Part shown: positions 42,967 through 52,447 of the stretch, piece after piece
Layout: the number at the start of each line of letters is the position of its first letter
How positions within the stretch are numbered: position 1 is the stretch's first letter
Assembly (NCBI GenBank): GCA_965275915.1
Contig: CBDHYI010000006.1
Coordinates: 434,001 to 498,000, forward strand
Reading direction: 5' to 3'
Length of the DNA: 64,000 nt
Source of the DNA: JBDWFY01 sp965275915
GTDB lineage: Bacteria > Pseudomonadota > Alphaproteobacteria > Rhizobiales > Stappiaceae
Made by a program: the position numbers and the translations under genes
The notes under the pieces: generated by a model
Told to the model about the DNA's origin: nothing
Database searches by the model: none
What the model saw: only the letters and a program-made list of their open reading frames with translations

Positions 42967-44712
42967 CTAATCGGGACGCAGAGCATCCGTCAACTCTCTC
43001 CATTGTTTGTTGTCGCATCTTGATACCGATCCGGTGATTCTCCCGTTCTCCATAGTCAGCACCCGGTCAACCAAAGCGAGTTCCAGGCTGCGATGAGCAG
43101 CCATCAGAACGGTTTTATCAGACAGCGCTTTGCGAAGGTGTGTCATGACGGCGACCGCTATGTCGTGATCGAGCCCTTCGGTCGGTTCGTCCATCACCCA
43201 CAGAGCGGCATTCGTCAGCAGCGTGCGCGCAAGCACAAGTCTGCGACTTTCGCCGCCTGACAGGCCACTGCCATTTTCCCCCAGCATAAGCTGCAGTCCC
43301 CCTTCCCTGTTCCGGATGGTCTCGGTCAACCCGACATGCTGAAGTCCCGCCCACAGTTCAGTCTCAGTCGCTTCCGGGTGTGCCAGCCGAAGGTTTGCCG
43401 CAACCGTATCGTTGAAGAGCTCGGTTCTTTGGGAAACCGCCGCCACCAGGGAACGGAGGGCGGTCTCTTCTATTTGGGAGACAGGAGTGCCGGCCAGCAA
43501 TATATCGCCTTTCGTGGTGGTGAGCAGGCGCGATACGAGTTGGAGGATTGTCGATTTCCCGCAACCGCTTGGGCCGATGATCCCGACTTTTTCGCCGGGC
43601 GATACCGTAAAGGAGATGTCTCTCAATGCCGGCGCAGTTGTTTGACCGTAAGAGAAATGAACATCTTCGAGTATTAAACCGACATCGGACGAAGTCGGTA
43701 TTGGTTTCTGCGGTTTGGCCGACCGATTGGAGCCAATTGGGTGCGCATGCTTCATTAAAGGCATGATCCGCTTTGCTGAAAGTGCTGACTTTGCGAGGTC
43801 GATGCAGCCGGCAAGTGACATCTGCACGGTTTCAAGAACAGTGAGGGAAACAAGAATGAGTGCGACGAGGACCGGTCCCGTAATCTGCCCGCCGGAGTAA
43901 AGGATGGCTCCAACGGCCATCGTCATTGCAACCAGACATTGACCGAGCAGGTTTGTCAGCGCTTTCAGTCTGCGGTTGATGCGATCCTGAGCGGCCTGCT
44001 TTTGCTGCAAACGCCGGCTGCACTCAAATGTCTTCTCCTGTTGATCCGGGCGGCGGTTGAATATCGCCAGCTCGGGCGCTCCGGCCTCAAGATCTGAAAT
44101 ACGCAGTCGCAGAGCATCGGTTGCATAGGTAATCCAGCGGGCATTTTTTTGGTTGAGGCGCACCGCCAGCATCGGGATTATGAAAGCAACTCCGCCATAA
44201 AAGACGCCGGTGATTATCGCGATGAGCGGATGGATGAACGCCAGACAGAGGCAGAGTATTGCGCCAACTGACAGCGAGATAAGCACCGGAAGAAAGACTC
44301 TCAGATAGAGCGCTTCAACCGACTCGAGGTCGGTGGTGAGTCGGGATAGGGCGAGTGATCGTCTCAGCCGCCCCTGCGCCTCGCTTCGGAGCGCCGAAAT
44401 TCCCCGAAAAATCACGCGTCGCAGATACGTAATGTAGCGAAATGTCGTTTCATGGGTCATCAGCCGTTCGAAATAGCGTCCGGCCGTCCGGCTGAGAGCG
44501 AGAAATCGAATAATGGCGCCGGGTCGAAAAACATCGAATGTCAGCGCCAGAGCCGTGCCGCCGACGAGAGCCGTGGCCGTTATGAACCATCCCGCAACGC
44601 CCAGGAGCAGAATGCCCGCTGCCACGGGAATCAACGAAAGAAAGACCCCGGCCCAAAAGGCGGCGGGTTCCTTTTGGGCGAAGCGTTTGAGGAGGTGTGC
44701 TGCCGCCATCAT
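42967..44712 (-). CDS. cydC: Heterodimeric ABC transporter CydC
   Basis: Half-transporter of 581 residues required for assembly of cytochrome bd; CydDC exports reduced thiols such as cysteine and glutathione to the periplasm. About six N-terminal helices are followed by an ATPase domain: Walker A IIGPSGCGKSTILQ (about 373-386), signature LSGGESRRLVLAR, Walker B ALWVMDEPTEGLDHD and His in LMAAHRSLE. It overlaps cydD by four bases (ATGA). The gap of 257 bases to cydA suggests a separate promoter for cydABX. Confidence 0.92.
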   Translation of the reverse strand: MMAAAHLLKRFAQKEPAAFWAGVFLSLIPVAAGILLLGVAGWFITATALVGGTALALTFDVFRPGAIIRFLALSRTAGRYFERLMTHETTFRYITYLRRVIFRGISALRSEAQGRLRRSLALSRLTTDLESVEALYLRVFLPVLISLSVGAILCLCLAFIHPLIAIITGVFYGGVAFIIPMLAVRLNQKNARWITYATDALRLRISDLEAGAPELAIFNRRPDQQEKTFECSRRLQQKQAAQDRINRRLKALTNLLGQCLVAMTMAVGAILYSGGQITGPVLVALILVSLTVLETVQMSLAGCIDLAKSALSAKRIMPLMKHAHPIGSNRSAKPQKPIPTSSDVGLILEDVHFSYGQTTAPALRDISFTVSPGEKVGIIGPSGCGKSTILQLVSRLLTTTKGDILLAGTPVSQIEETALRSLVAAVSQRTELFNDTVAANLRLAHPEATETELWAGLQHVGLTETIRNREGGLQLMLGENGSGLSGGESRRLVLARTLLTNAALWVMDEPTEGLDHDIAVAVMTHLRKALSDKTVLMAAHRSLELALVDRVLTMENGRITGSVSRCDNKQWRELTDALRPD

Positions 44713-46457
44713 CCGGGAACGCGCTCCCGCAATTGTCCGGCTTCAAAGACCAGCGTCCGGTCAACATGGTGGCAGACCGACTGATCGTGGGTTGCAACGA
44801 TGAGCGTCCTGCCTCTGGCAAGCTGCGCAAGCCCGGCGAGAACTTTTTGAGCGTTTTCCTGATCAAGATCAGCGGTTGGCTCGTCAGCAAGAACCAGGCC
44901 CGCCGGTTTTAAAAATGCCCGCGCAATGGCGACACGCCGTTGTTGGCCAACAGAAAGGCCAAATCCGTTTTCCCCCAGTTGTGTGTTTAACCCCGCTGGG
45001 AGTTTTTCGGCGAGTTCTGCGGCCGATGCCTGCGATAAAGCATTGATCAGCTCCGCTTCCGTTGCACCTGGTTTTGCAATCGACAGGTTGTATCGGAGCG
45101 ACCCGTGGAAAAGATGTGTCTTCTGGCCAATGAGGACGCAGCGGCGCAGCCAGTCCGACGATGCAAAATCGCTGAGAGGTTGGCCATCCACCGTGATTGT
45201 CCCCGAAACGGGACGGTGAAAACCCATGATCATTGAGAGAAGCGTCGATTTTCCGCTTCCGCTTGGCCCCATGAGTGCGATCCGCTCGCCGGCTGTGACG
45301 GAAAAATGGATACCGGAAGGTGTCGTGATTTCGCTTTCAAACCCTGACCGAAGGCCCGATCCGCAAAGTGCGGGTGCCTTTGTGTGCTCCGGTGTTTTGG
45401 CCTGAGCTGATTCCTCAACCGGCCGGTCAGTGGCCGGTCCCATCCGGTCAATCGCAAAGCCCAGGCGCGCAGCCGCCGCTTGCGCAGCAGCTTTGTCATG
45501 AAAGGCGGTTGCAAATGCTCGGAAGGGCGCGAAAAAGTCCGGTGTAACGAGAAGGATAAAAAAGCCCGCCTGATAAGTCAGAGGCGTTCCCCAGTGACCG
45601 AAATTCACTGTTCCAAGCAGCGAGAACCCGACAAAGACAGCGACAAATGCCACACCCAGTGCGGCAAAGAATTCAAGAACGGTTGAGGACAGGAAGGCGA
45701 TGCGAAGCACAGCCATTGTGCGCTGTCGAAAGCGGTCCGATGCCTGAAAAACACCCTCTTCCGTCCGGTCCAGCGCGCCGAGCAACCGCAGCGTTGTCAA
45801 TCCCTGCAGGCGGTCCAGAAGAAAACCTCCCAGCCGTCCCATCTCCTCCAGATGCTTCTCGCTGGCTTTTCGTGCGCCGGAGCCGATCAATACCATAAAA
45901 AGCGGAATCAGCGGTCCGGCAACAAGCAGCAGCATGGCGGCAATCCAGCTAATTGGAAGGACTGCCAAAACAATCACCGTCGGCGTCGCAACAATTCGTA
46001 TGCGAGCGGGCAGATAAGACCGGATATAACCGTCCAGAGCCTCAACCTGGCTTGAAGCGATGACCGCCAACTCCCCGCTATGCAGTCTGTCTGCCCTGTG
46101 CAAAGGATTTCCTGCTCGCTTGACCAGAGAGGACCGGGCGGTATCGCGAACCACGGTTGAGCATTCAAAGGCGAGGCTCTCTGACAGGTTGACAGCCAGC
46201 ACGCGAACAAGAGCAAGACCAAGGAAGGCCGCGATAAGAACAGACAGGTCGGAAAGAACCGGTTCCTGAGCCTTGATAAGAAGGTCCGCGCAAAAGACGG
46301 CAATGATATAGGCCTGGCCTATCCAGATCAGGTCGGCGGTAACCAACAACAGGCCGGCAATTTGGAGACGTCGTTTTAACGGCCCTATCGCCTGGGACAA
46401 GAACTGCTTTGACCGCTCACCATCCCGGTCATTCTCTTTGGAAGTCGCCGCTGCCAT
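44709..46457 (-). CDS. cydD: Heterodimeric ABC transporter CydD
   Basis: Partner half-transporter to CydC. Membrane helices begin near LQIAGLLLVTADLIWIGQAY. The ATPase has Walker A LMGPSGSGKSTLLSM, signature LSVGQQRRVAIARAF, Walker B LVLADEPTADLDQ and His in VATHDQSVCHH. ATG 46457 (582 residues) is preferred because GAGAG lies just upstream. Longer starts at 46556-46559 would add a hydrophilic 33-34 residue tail without a visible ribosome site, but cannot be excluded. Confidence 0.92.
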   Translation of the reverse strand: MAAATSKENDRDGERSKQFLSQAIGPLKRRLQIAGLLLVTADLIWIGQAYIIAVFCADLLIKAQEPVLSDLSVLIAAFLGLALVRVLAVNLSESLAFECSTVVRDTARSSLVKRAGNPLHRADRLHSGELAVIASSQVEALDGYIRSYLPARIRIVATPTVIVLAVLPISWIAAMLLLVAGPLIPLFMVLIGSGARKASEKHLEEMGRLGGFLLDRLQGLTTLRLLGALDRTEEGVFQASDRFRQRTMAVLRIAFLSSTVLEFFAALGVAFVAVFVGFSLLGTVNFGHWGTPLTYQAGFFILLVTPDFFAPFRAFATAFHDKAAAQAAAARLGFAIDRMGPATDRPVEESAQAKTPEHTKAPALCGSGLRSGFESEITTPSGIHFSVTAGERIALMGPSGSGKSTLLSMIMGFHRPVSGTITVDGQPLSDFASSDWLRRCVLIGQKTHLFHGSLRYNLSIAKPGATEAELINALSQASAAELAEKLPAGLNTQLGENGFGLSVGQQRRVAIARAFLKPAGLVLADEPTADLDQENAQKVLAGLAQLARGRTLIVATHDQSVCHHVDRTLVFEAGQLRERVPG

Positions 46458-46676
46458 CAGCTCTCGTCGGTCGGATGAATGGGTATAACCATCTGGGCCT
46501 GTCATGTCTGGTTTGGAGCGTGGCGGCGATAGTGAGAATCCCCGCTGCCGTGCCATCAAACCGCTGCACTTTTATCTAAACCGGCGAAGGAAATTAGCAA
46601 TTAGGGCGTGAATGACAAATGGTCGCTCCTGAATCCTCTCCCCAGGTGTAATTTCCAAGAAGGTTGTTCATTCGCT

Positions 46677-47432
46677 TTAACCGGATGAGACTGACTGGTG
46701 CGACCCCTTTTGTTGCAGATAGTCTTTGGCGTTCTCCTTGGCGGCCGCGATACAGGACTTCACACGGTTTTCGACATAGTACGTGTATGTTTTCTCTTCT
46801 TCATCGTCGAAGAGGTCCTGAAGGAGCGTGAAGTTTTCAATCCGATCAACCCGGAAATCACGAAAATCGTCACGCAGTTCACACCAGCCTGTCATCAGCC
46901 AGACGGCGCCGAAACAGGTCAGCCCGAGTGGCCGGATCGTCCTCTGCGTTCTCTCCTGTTTGAGGCTGAAGTAAGAAAAATGCGCTTTGCGCTTTTCCCG
47001 AATGGCTTTTCGCATGGTCGGGGTGGGCGCCCGCTCTTCGCCTCCGCCGCCTATGACGGCCGCCAGCGGCGCATTCGAAACGTAGCGGCTGGTCTCCTCC
47101 GGCAATACGTCAATCAATTTCTGCAGGACTTCTCCGGCCGAAGATCGTAATGACGCATCTCCGACCGCTCCGACGAGCCGCGCGCCAAGCAACAGGGCTT
47201 CAGCCTGTTCTATTGACAGCGTTATGGGCGGCAGATCGAACCCCGGGCGCAGGATATATCCAATACCCGCTTCGCCATCGATGGGCAGTCCGGACCCCTG
47301 CAGATGTGCAATGTCCCGATAGACCGTGCGCACCGAAATTTCCAGCTGCTCGGCGATCATGGCAGCCGTCATGATTTTGTTTGACTGCCGCAGAATCTGA
47401 ACCAGCCTGAACAGCCTTTCTGCTCGTCTCAT
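46677..47432 (-). CDS. YafY-type transcriptional regulator with HTH and WYL domains
   Basis: Regulator of 251 residues. The N-terminal HTH_11 domain reads MRRAERLFRLVQILRQ, then LEISVRTVYRDIAHLQGSGL (about 28-47). The C-terminal WYL-type effector domain (about 140-230) contains RTIRPLGLTCFGAVWLMTGW, followed by DFRDFRVDRIENF. WYL proteins sense small molecules or nucleic-acid-like ligands. It is divergent from the ABM-fold gene at 47551, and an inverted repeat lies between them, so that gene is the likeliest target. It also lies upstream of cydDC on the same strand, with a gap of about 220 bases. Confidence 0.9.
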   Translation of the reverse strand: MRRAERLFRLVQILRQSNKIMTAAMIAEQLEISVRTVYRDIAHLQGSGLPIDGEAGIGYILRPGFDLPPITLSIEQAEALLLGARLVGAVGDASLRSSAGEVLQKLIDVLPEETSRYVSNAPLAAVIGGGGEERAPTPTMRKAIREKRKAHFSYFSLKQERTQRTIRPLGLTCFGAVWLMTGWCELRDDFRDFRVDRIENFTLLQDLFDDEEEKTYTYYVENRVKSCIAAAKENAKDYLQQKGSHQSVSSG

Positions 47433-47460
47433 GCGCTGCGGTCTCCCTGTGAAACGTCAC

Positions 47461-47482
47461 TGCTGCCATCAGGGTGGCAACA
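47461..47482. promoter_or_regulatory. Candidate operator between WYL regulator and ABM-fold gene
   Basis: Inverted repeat TGCTGCCA/TGGCAACA (47461-47468 and 47475-47482, one mismatch) in the 118-base divergent gap. It is 29 bases upstream of the regulator start and 69 bases from the ABM-fold start, a suitable place for dual control. Confidence 0.35.
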
Positions 47483-47550
47483 GGCATCCGGTACATCTTC
47501 CTTCAACCCAAGACGGACCGCAACATGCGATGATCAAAAGGAAGAAGGAT

Positions 47551-47847
47551 ATGACCTGTCTGGAACTTGTCGTTTACACAGTCAAGGACGTTGAAAAAGC
47601 AAAACATGCGCGGCGAGCCGCGGCGGACGTTGTTTCAGCCTACGAGGGGTTTTTGTCCTGGCAGCAGTACATCGCGGCTGAAGATCCGCATAAGTTCACC
47701 GACATTGTGAAATGGCGAACGCTTGAAAACGCAAAGAGTGCGCAAGGACGTGCATTGATGGACCCTGCACTGGCGCCGTTTATGAGTCAGATTGGCGAAA
47801 TCGTTTCAATGGAGCACTATTTTGAGGACGCACCGGTTCCGGCGTAA
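47551..47847 (+). CDS. Small ABM-fold (dimeric alpha-beta barrel) protein
   Basis: Protein of 98 residues resembling antibiotic biosynthesis monooxygenase-domain proteins. The strand-helix pattern LELVVYTVKDVEKAKHARRA, then FLSWQQYIAAEDPHKFTDIV, and a C-terminal strand IVSMEHYF fit a dimeric ferredoxin-like barrel. Such proteins may be small oxygenases, heme-binding or stress proteins. No catalytic residues can be assigned. ATG 47551 follows AAGGAAG; ATG 47530 is a less supported alternative. Divergence from a YafY-type regulator is a common arrangement for this kind of gene. Confidence 0.75.
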   Translation: MTCLELVVYTVKDVEKAKHARRAAADVVSAYEGFLSWQQYIAAEDPHKFTDIVKWRTLENAKSAQGRALMDPALAPFMSQIGEIVSMEHYFEDAPVPA

Positions 47848-47876
47848 AAAGAAGGCGCCTGTGGCAAGGCGCCTTC
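47846..47876 (-). terminator. Terminator of the mmsA gene (possibly bidirectional)
   Basis: Perfect 9-bp stem GAAGGCGCC/GGCGCCTTC (47851-47859 and 47868-47876, loop of 8). On the minus strand a TTTTT run (complement of 47846-47850) follows the stem, so it should end mmsA transcription. It may also stop the ABM-fold gene from the other side, although the T-run there is weak. Confidence 0.8.
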
Positions 47877-47886
47877 AAATAGATGG

Positions 47887-49389
47887 CTAAGACATTGTCG
47901 GAATGACAAATTCCGCGCCGTCCTTGAGGCCGGACGGCCAGCGTGAGGTTACGGTTTTCGTGCGTGTGTAAAAGCGGAACGCGTCCGGACCGTGCTGGTT
48001 GAGATCGCCGAAGCCCGACTTTTTCCAGCCGCCAAACGTGTGATACGCAAGCGGAACCGGAATTGGCACGTTGACGCCGACCATTCCGATATTAATCCGG
48101 GAGCAGAAATCGCGCGCGGTGTCGCCGTCCCGGGTGAAAATGGCGGTGCCGTTGCCATACTCATGGCTCATCGGCAGATCGAGCGCATCTTCATATGTTT
48201 TGGCCCGAACCACGGACAGGACAGGCCCGAATATCTCCTGCTTGTAGATGTCCATATCTTTGGTGACGTGATCGAACAGGCATCCGCCGACAAAGAACCC
48301 GTCTTCATATCCCTGCATTTTGAAGGCACGGCCGTCGACCGCCAGTTTCGCGCCCTGCTCAACGCCGTTTTCGACCAGTCCAAGCACCCGCTGCTGCGCT
48401 TCGCGGGTAACCAGAGGTCCGAAGTCCACGTCATCTCCATCGGTGTATGGACCGATCTTCAGGTTTTCGATTTTCGGGATCAGCTTATCAACAAGCGCGT
48501 CGGCCGTCGTATCGCCGACAGGAACGGCGACAGAGACCGCCATGCAGCGTTCGCCGGCTGCCCCGTATCCGGCACCGACCAGCGCATCGGCGGCCTGATC
48601 AAGATCCGCATCCGGCATGATCAGCATGTGATTCTTTGCGCCGCCAAAGCACTGCACCCGCTTGCCCGATGCCGTTCCGCGCGAATAGACATAGTGGGCA
48701 ATCGGCGTTGATCCGACAAATCCGATCGCCTGAATCTCCGGGTGGTCCAGAATGCCGTCGACAGCTTCCTTGTCACCGTTGACCACGTTCAGGATACCCG
48801 GGGGTGCACCGGCCTCAACCATCAGTTCGGCGAGCATGATCGGAACCGACGGGTCGCGTTCGGAGGGTTTTAGGATAAAGGCGTTTCCTGCGGCAATTGC
48901 GGGACAGAATTTCCACATCGGAATCATCGCCGGGAAATTGAACGGCGTGATGCCTGCCACGACCCCCAGCGGCTGGCGCATGGAATACATGTCGATTCCC
49001 GGCCCCGCGCTCTCGGTGAATTCTCCCTTCAGGAGATGCGGAGCGCCAATGCAGAATTCGGCGACTTCCAGACCGCGAATGACATCGCCCTTCGCATCCG
49101 GCAGCGTTTTGCCGTGCTCTGACGAAAGCGCTTCGGCCAGTTTATCCATGTCACGGTTCAATAACTGGACAAATTTCATCAGAACCCGCGCGCGCCGCTG
49201 CGGATTGGTCGCCGCCCATGCGGGCTGAGCGGCCGCGGCGTTGTCAATGGCTGCGGCCAATTCGTCCTGACCGGCCAGGGCGACCTGCGCTTGTACTTCT
49301 CCCGTTGCGGGGTTGTAGACATCTGCAAAACGGCCCGAACGGCCTTCCACCTGTTCGCCACCGATAAAATGGCCGATTTTCCGGGTCAT
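47887..49389 (-). CDS. mmsA: CoA-acylating methylmalonate-semialdehyde dehydrogenase
   Basis: Aldehyde dehydrogenase superfamily enzyme of 500 residues that converts (methyl)malonate semialdehyde to propionyl-CoA or acetyl-CoA in valine and inositol breakdown. N-terminal GHFIGGEQVEGRSGRFADVY, the cofactor region GFVGSTPIAHYVYSR and the catalytic Cys segment GAAGERCMAVSVAVPVGD (about residues 274-291, Cys in ERC) are typical of MmsA/IolA. The usual Glu of hydrolytic ALDHs is replaced by Gly/Ala-type residues in FGGAKNH, as expected for CoA-dependent members. The ATG follows AAGGGAAGG. Divergent LysR control is likely. Confidence 0.93.
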   Translation of the reverse strand: MTRKIGHFIGGEQVEGRSGRFADVYNPATGEVQAQVALAGQDELAAAIDNAAAAQPAWAATNPQRRARVLMKFVQLLNRDMDKLAEALSSEHGKTLPDAKGDVIRGLEVAEFCIGAPHLLKGEFTESAGPGIDMYSMRQPLGVVAGITPFNFPAMIPMWKFCPAIAAGNAFILKPSERDPSVPIMLAELMVEAGAPPGILNVVNGDKEAVDGILDHPEIQAIGFVGSTPIAHYVYSRGTASGKRVQCFGGAKNHMLIMPDADLDQAADALVGAGYGAAGERCMAVSVAVPVGDTTADALVDKLIPKIENLKIGPYTDGDDVDFGPLVTREAQQRVLGLVENGVEQGAKLAVDGRAFKMQGYEDGFFVGGCLFDHVTKDMDIYKQEIFGPVLSVVRAKTYEDALDLPMSHEYGNGTAIFTRDGDTARDFCSRINIGMVGVNVPIPVPLAYHTFGGWKKSGFGDLNQHGPDAFRFYTRTKTVTSRWPSGLKDGAEFVIPTMS

Positions 49390-49574
49390 CGCCTTCCCTT
49401 TCGATTGAATTTACGCCGCACGGACGACGTCCTTTGTTATTTGCAAGCAGAGTTTATTGTTGCTCTTTTTAACATCATCGCACTTCAATAAATGTCGATC
49501 AACGCTCGACTTGGCGCAACTGATGTGCAAAATTTAAAGTTCTAAGACATAATCATTCGAACGATGGTCAGTGG

Positions 49575-50480
49575 ATGAACTGGGACGATGTACGCGTATT
49601 TCTGGCCGTTGCCCGTACCGGGCAAATTCTTGCGGGCGCACGGAGACTGGGGTTAAATCACGCAACGGTCAGCCGCAGGTTGACGGCTCTGGAACAGTCG
49701 CTGGGTGCGCAGCTTGTCAATCGCCGGACGAACGGCTCGGATCTGACGGAAGCAGGTGAGGAATTCTTACTGGCTGCCGAGCGGATGGAAAGCGAAATGC
49801 TCTCCGTTCAGGCCAGTATCGGGGAGAGCGATGTTTCGGTTGCGGGCACGGTCCGCATCGGTGCTCCGGACGGCTTCGGCATTGCCTTCCTTGCACCGCG
49901 TCTGGGTGCCCTCACCCGAAAATATCCCAATCTGACGGTTCAGCTTGTGCCGGTTCCCCAGTCCTTTTCGATCTCCCGACGAGAAGCGGACATTGCCATT
50001 ACGGTGGAAAGACCGTCGCATGGCCGTCTGGTCGCCCGAAAACTCGTCGACTATACGCTCGCTCTTTACGCTTCGAAGGCCTATCTGGAAAACACGGATC
50101 TGCCGCTGTCGGCCGAGGACCTGAAAGCCCACGATCTGATTGGCTATGTGGAGGACCTGATCTTCAGCGCTCCGCTTAATTATGCGCAACAGATCGACAA
50201 GACCTGGCAGGCACGATTTCAATGTTCAAGCGCACTGGGTCAGACCGAAGCTGTGCGTGCCGGTGCGGGGATCGGGGTGCTGCATACATTCATAGCCCGA
50301 AAGGATCCGGGGCTGGTACGCCTGATTGACGATATTCTCCTGCACCGCGCCTATTGGATCGTTTTTCACGAAAGCACACGTCATCTTGGGCGCATTAAAG
50401 CCGTGTCGGAATTTATCCAGGAACTGGTCAACCGGGAATGGGCTATCTTTGCCGAACCGGCATCCGCGCCCGCCGAATAA
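49575..50480 (+). CDS. LysR-family regulator, probable controller of mmsA
   Basis: LysR regulator of 301 residues. The N-terminal HTH reads MNWDDVRVFLAVARTGQI, then LGLNHATVSRRLTALEQSLG (about 25-44). An effector domain begins near AGTVRIGAPDGFGIAFL. It is divergent from mmsA with a 185-base gap. An imperfect 14-bp palindrome with TTCGAA at its core (49552-49565) ends nine bases before the start codon and could be an autoregulatory site. LysR genes divergent from mmsA are frequent in alphaproteobacteria. Confidence 0.9.
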   Translation: MNWDDVRVFLAVARTGQILAGARRLGLNHATVSRRLTALEQSLGAQLVNRRTNGSDLTEAGEEFLLAAERMESEMLSVQASIGESDVSVAGTVRIGAPDGFGIAFLAPRLGALTRKYPNLTVQLVPVPQSFSISRREADIAITVERPSHGRLVARKLVDYTLALYASKAYLENTDLPLSAEDLKAHDLIGYVEDLIFSAPLNYAQQIDKTWQARFQCSSALGQTEAVRAGAGIGVLHTFIARKDPGLVRLIDDILLHRAYWIVFHESTRHLGRIKAVSEFIQELVNREWAIFAEPASAPAE

Positions 50481-50504
50481 AAAGGCGGCATGAACGCCGC
50501 CTTT
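50477..50504 (-). terminator. Bidirectional-type terminator between LysR and L,D-transpeptidase genes
   Basis: Perfect stem AAAGGCGGC/GCCGCCTTT (50481-50489 and 50496-50504, loop ATGAAC), directly after the LysR stop. On the minus strand the stem runs into a TTTTTATT tract, so it best serves the L,D-transpeptidase gene ending at 50528. The plus-strand tail is only three T. Confidence 0.75.
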
Positions 50505-50527
50505 GAGGATCGAACGCGGGCAAACCG

Positions 50528-52447
50528 TCAAGCCCCCTGCCGCGCCTTGGCCGTGGCGGCAATCGCTTTCTTCAGATATGTGTCCCGGCTATAGATGTCG
50601 GCATGATAGCCCACAGTCTGATCCGCTTTCGGCCATGCCGTGAAGTAGGAGACATAGACCGGAATATTGCCCGGGACCTCTTCCGCCTTGTTCTTACCCA
50701 AGGCAATCTGTGAAGCGATATAATTTGTGTCCGTGCCAAGCACCGCTGCGGCCATCGCCCTCGGATCCTGCAGCCGGATGCAGCCGTGACTGAAGGCCCG
50801 CACATCTTTCTGGAACAGGCTTTTGGACGGAGTGTCATGCATGTAGATCGCGTGCTTGTTCGGGAACAGGATTTTCAGTTCCCCAAGAGCATTTCCCTTG
50901 CCGGGACGCTGGCGAATATTCACCGGCGCATTGCGCGCGGCCATAGCATACCAGTCGACATTGCGTGACAGTACATGCCGTCCGCCGGCGGTTGTGACCT
51001 CATAATTGTTTCGGTCAAGGTAAGACGGGTCCGCATAAAGCTTCGGCAGCATCTCCTTGACGATAATCGAGCGCGGCACGCCCCAGTAGGGATTGTACTC
51101 AACCGTTTCGATTTCATCGTAAAAGAAGTTGGTCTGGTTGGCCTTCTTGCCGACAACGACCCGCATATTCAGCTTCTCCTGATCATTTTCAAAATAGGCT
51201 GCCCGGAAAGCGGGTTGGTTGATGAATACACGCCGTGGTCCCAGTTGCCTTGGCAGCCAGCGAAGGCGTTCCATTGCCAACTGGACTTTTTCGATCTTCT
51301 CAGCGTTGGTCATATCGACCATGACGCGGATCGAATTCTTGCCGACGATACCGTCCGGTGTCAGGCCGTTTTCCTGCTGGAAGTCCCGGACCAAATCCAC
51401 CAGCGGCGGCGAATAATCGGTTCCGCCAAGATAACCCGCAAACGCCGCCGCATGTTTTTCCTTCAGCTCGTCCGAGCCCTTGCGGAGAATGGCGGTGATG
51501 ACATCGGGAAGCTCCTCATGCAGCATGCCCGGTTTGATGAGGGTTCCCTCGGCAATCTCGATCCGTGTGGACTCGTCCGCGTCTTTCAGACGGGCCAGTT
51601 CCTCGGTCAACGTCCGGAACTGCGCATTGTTCGGGTTTACGCCGGCAAGATAGGTCTTCACATCATCCGTTTCCGAGACGACGGACAACGCCCCGGCAAG
51701 ATCGACCTTGTGTTGGGGCAGATCATGATAACCGGAAATTTTATTGGGATTGATCCTGCCGCGTGTCGCATCCAAAACATATGTCAGGACTTTCGCGGAC
51801 AGAGTCATCTCGAACTCGACAAGATTACGCAGCCGCAGATCGTCTTCGTTCAGGTCTCCGGTCTCGGACTGTATATTGCTTCGCGCCGGCAGCACGACAT
51901 CATAATCAGCCGGATCAAGGCCGTATTCGTCGGCGGAAGACAAGGCGACCAGCGCGTTGCGCGCTTTGGCGTTGATCCTGCCGTCGCTGATCCAGACCAG
52001 ATGCGGATATTGCTGATAATGCGCCTTCAGGGCTTCGCCCACCTCCGGCAAGGCCCGGAGCTTCAGATCAGCGAGGAACGGACGGGCTTCGTCGAAGGGG
52101 CTTGTTCCCGCGATTGGCGCTGCCAGATCATCGGCAGAGGCCGTTTCCACTTTCGAGAGGCTGTTCAGTGCAATCAGGCGCGGCTTTTCTGCTTTGTAGT
52201 TGTAGTAGCGTGTCGTCTTTACGGAGATTTTTGGCGCGTGAACCCGTGTGCGCTGGCGCTGCTGGTGCCGCCGGAGCGCGCGCTCCTCGTGATACCGTTG
52301 CCGTCTGAGTTGGCGTTCGCGCGGAGAAGAGCGGAGGAATTCAAATATCCCCTGCGCCTCCGCCGGAACAACAGGAACAACGCTTACAGGACCGGCGACG
52401 GCGACGCAAAGGGTTGCAACAATTCCAAATCGAAATTTCCTGGCCAT
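50528..52447 (-). CDS. Murein L,D-transpeptidase (YcbB/LdtD-like)
   Basis: Peptidoglycan cross-linking enzyme of 639 residues that forms 3-3 (or related) links with a catalytic Cys. A signal peptide spans about 1-32 (FGIVATLCVAVAGPVSVVPV). A scaffold domain follows, then a peptidoglycan-binding-like repeat near LVDLVRDFQQENGLTPDGIV. The YkuD catalytic domain has FPNKHAIYMHDTPSKSLF and the His-Cys motif AFSHGCIRLQDPRAMA (about 560-575). An Arg/His-rich segment (about 45-70) precedes the scaffold and may bind wall or membrane. ATG 52447 is preferred to GTG 52462, because AGGGA lies five bases before it. Confidence 0.92.
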   Translation of the reverse strand: MARKFRFGIVATLCVAVAGPVSVVPVVPAEAQGIFEFLRSSPRERQLRRQRYHEERALRRHQQRQRTRVHAPKISVKTTRYYNYKAEKPRLIALNSLSKVETASADDLAAPIAGTSPFDEARPFLADLKLRALPEVGEALKAHYQQYPHLVWISDGRINAKARNALVALSSADEYGLDPADYDVVLPARSNIQSETGDLNEDDLRLRNLVEFEMTLSAKVLTYVLDATRGRINPNKISGYHDLPQHKVDLAGALSVVSETDDVKTYLAGVNPNNAQFRTLTEELARLKDADESTRIEIAEGTLIKPGMLHEELPDVITAILRKGSDELKEKHAAAFAGYLGGTDYSPPLVDLVRDFQQENGLTPDGIVGKNSIRVMVDMTNAEKIEKVQLAMERLRWLPRQLGPRRVFINQPAFRAAYFENDQEKLNMRVVVGKKANQTNFFYDEIETVEYNPYWGVPRSIIVKEMLPKLYADPSYLDRNNYEVTTAGGRHVLSRNVDWYAMAARNAPVNIRQRPGKGNALGELKILFPNKHAIYMHDTPSKSLFQKDVRAFSHGCIRLQDPRAMAAAVLGTDTNYIASQIALGKNKAEEVPGNIPVYVSYFTAWPKADQTVGYHADIYSRDTYLKKAIAATAKARQGA

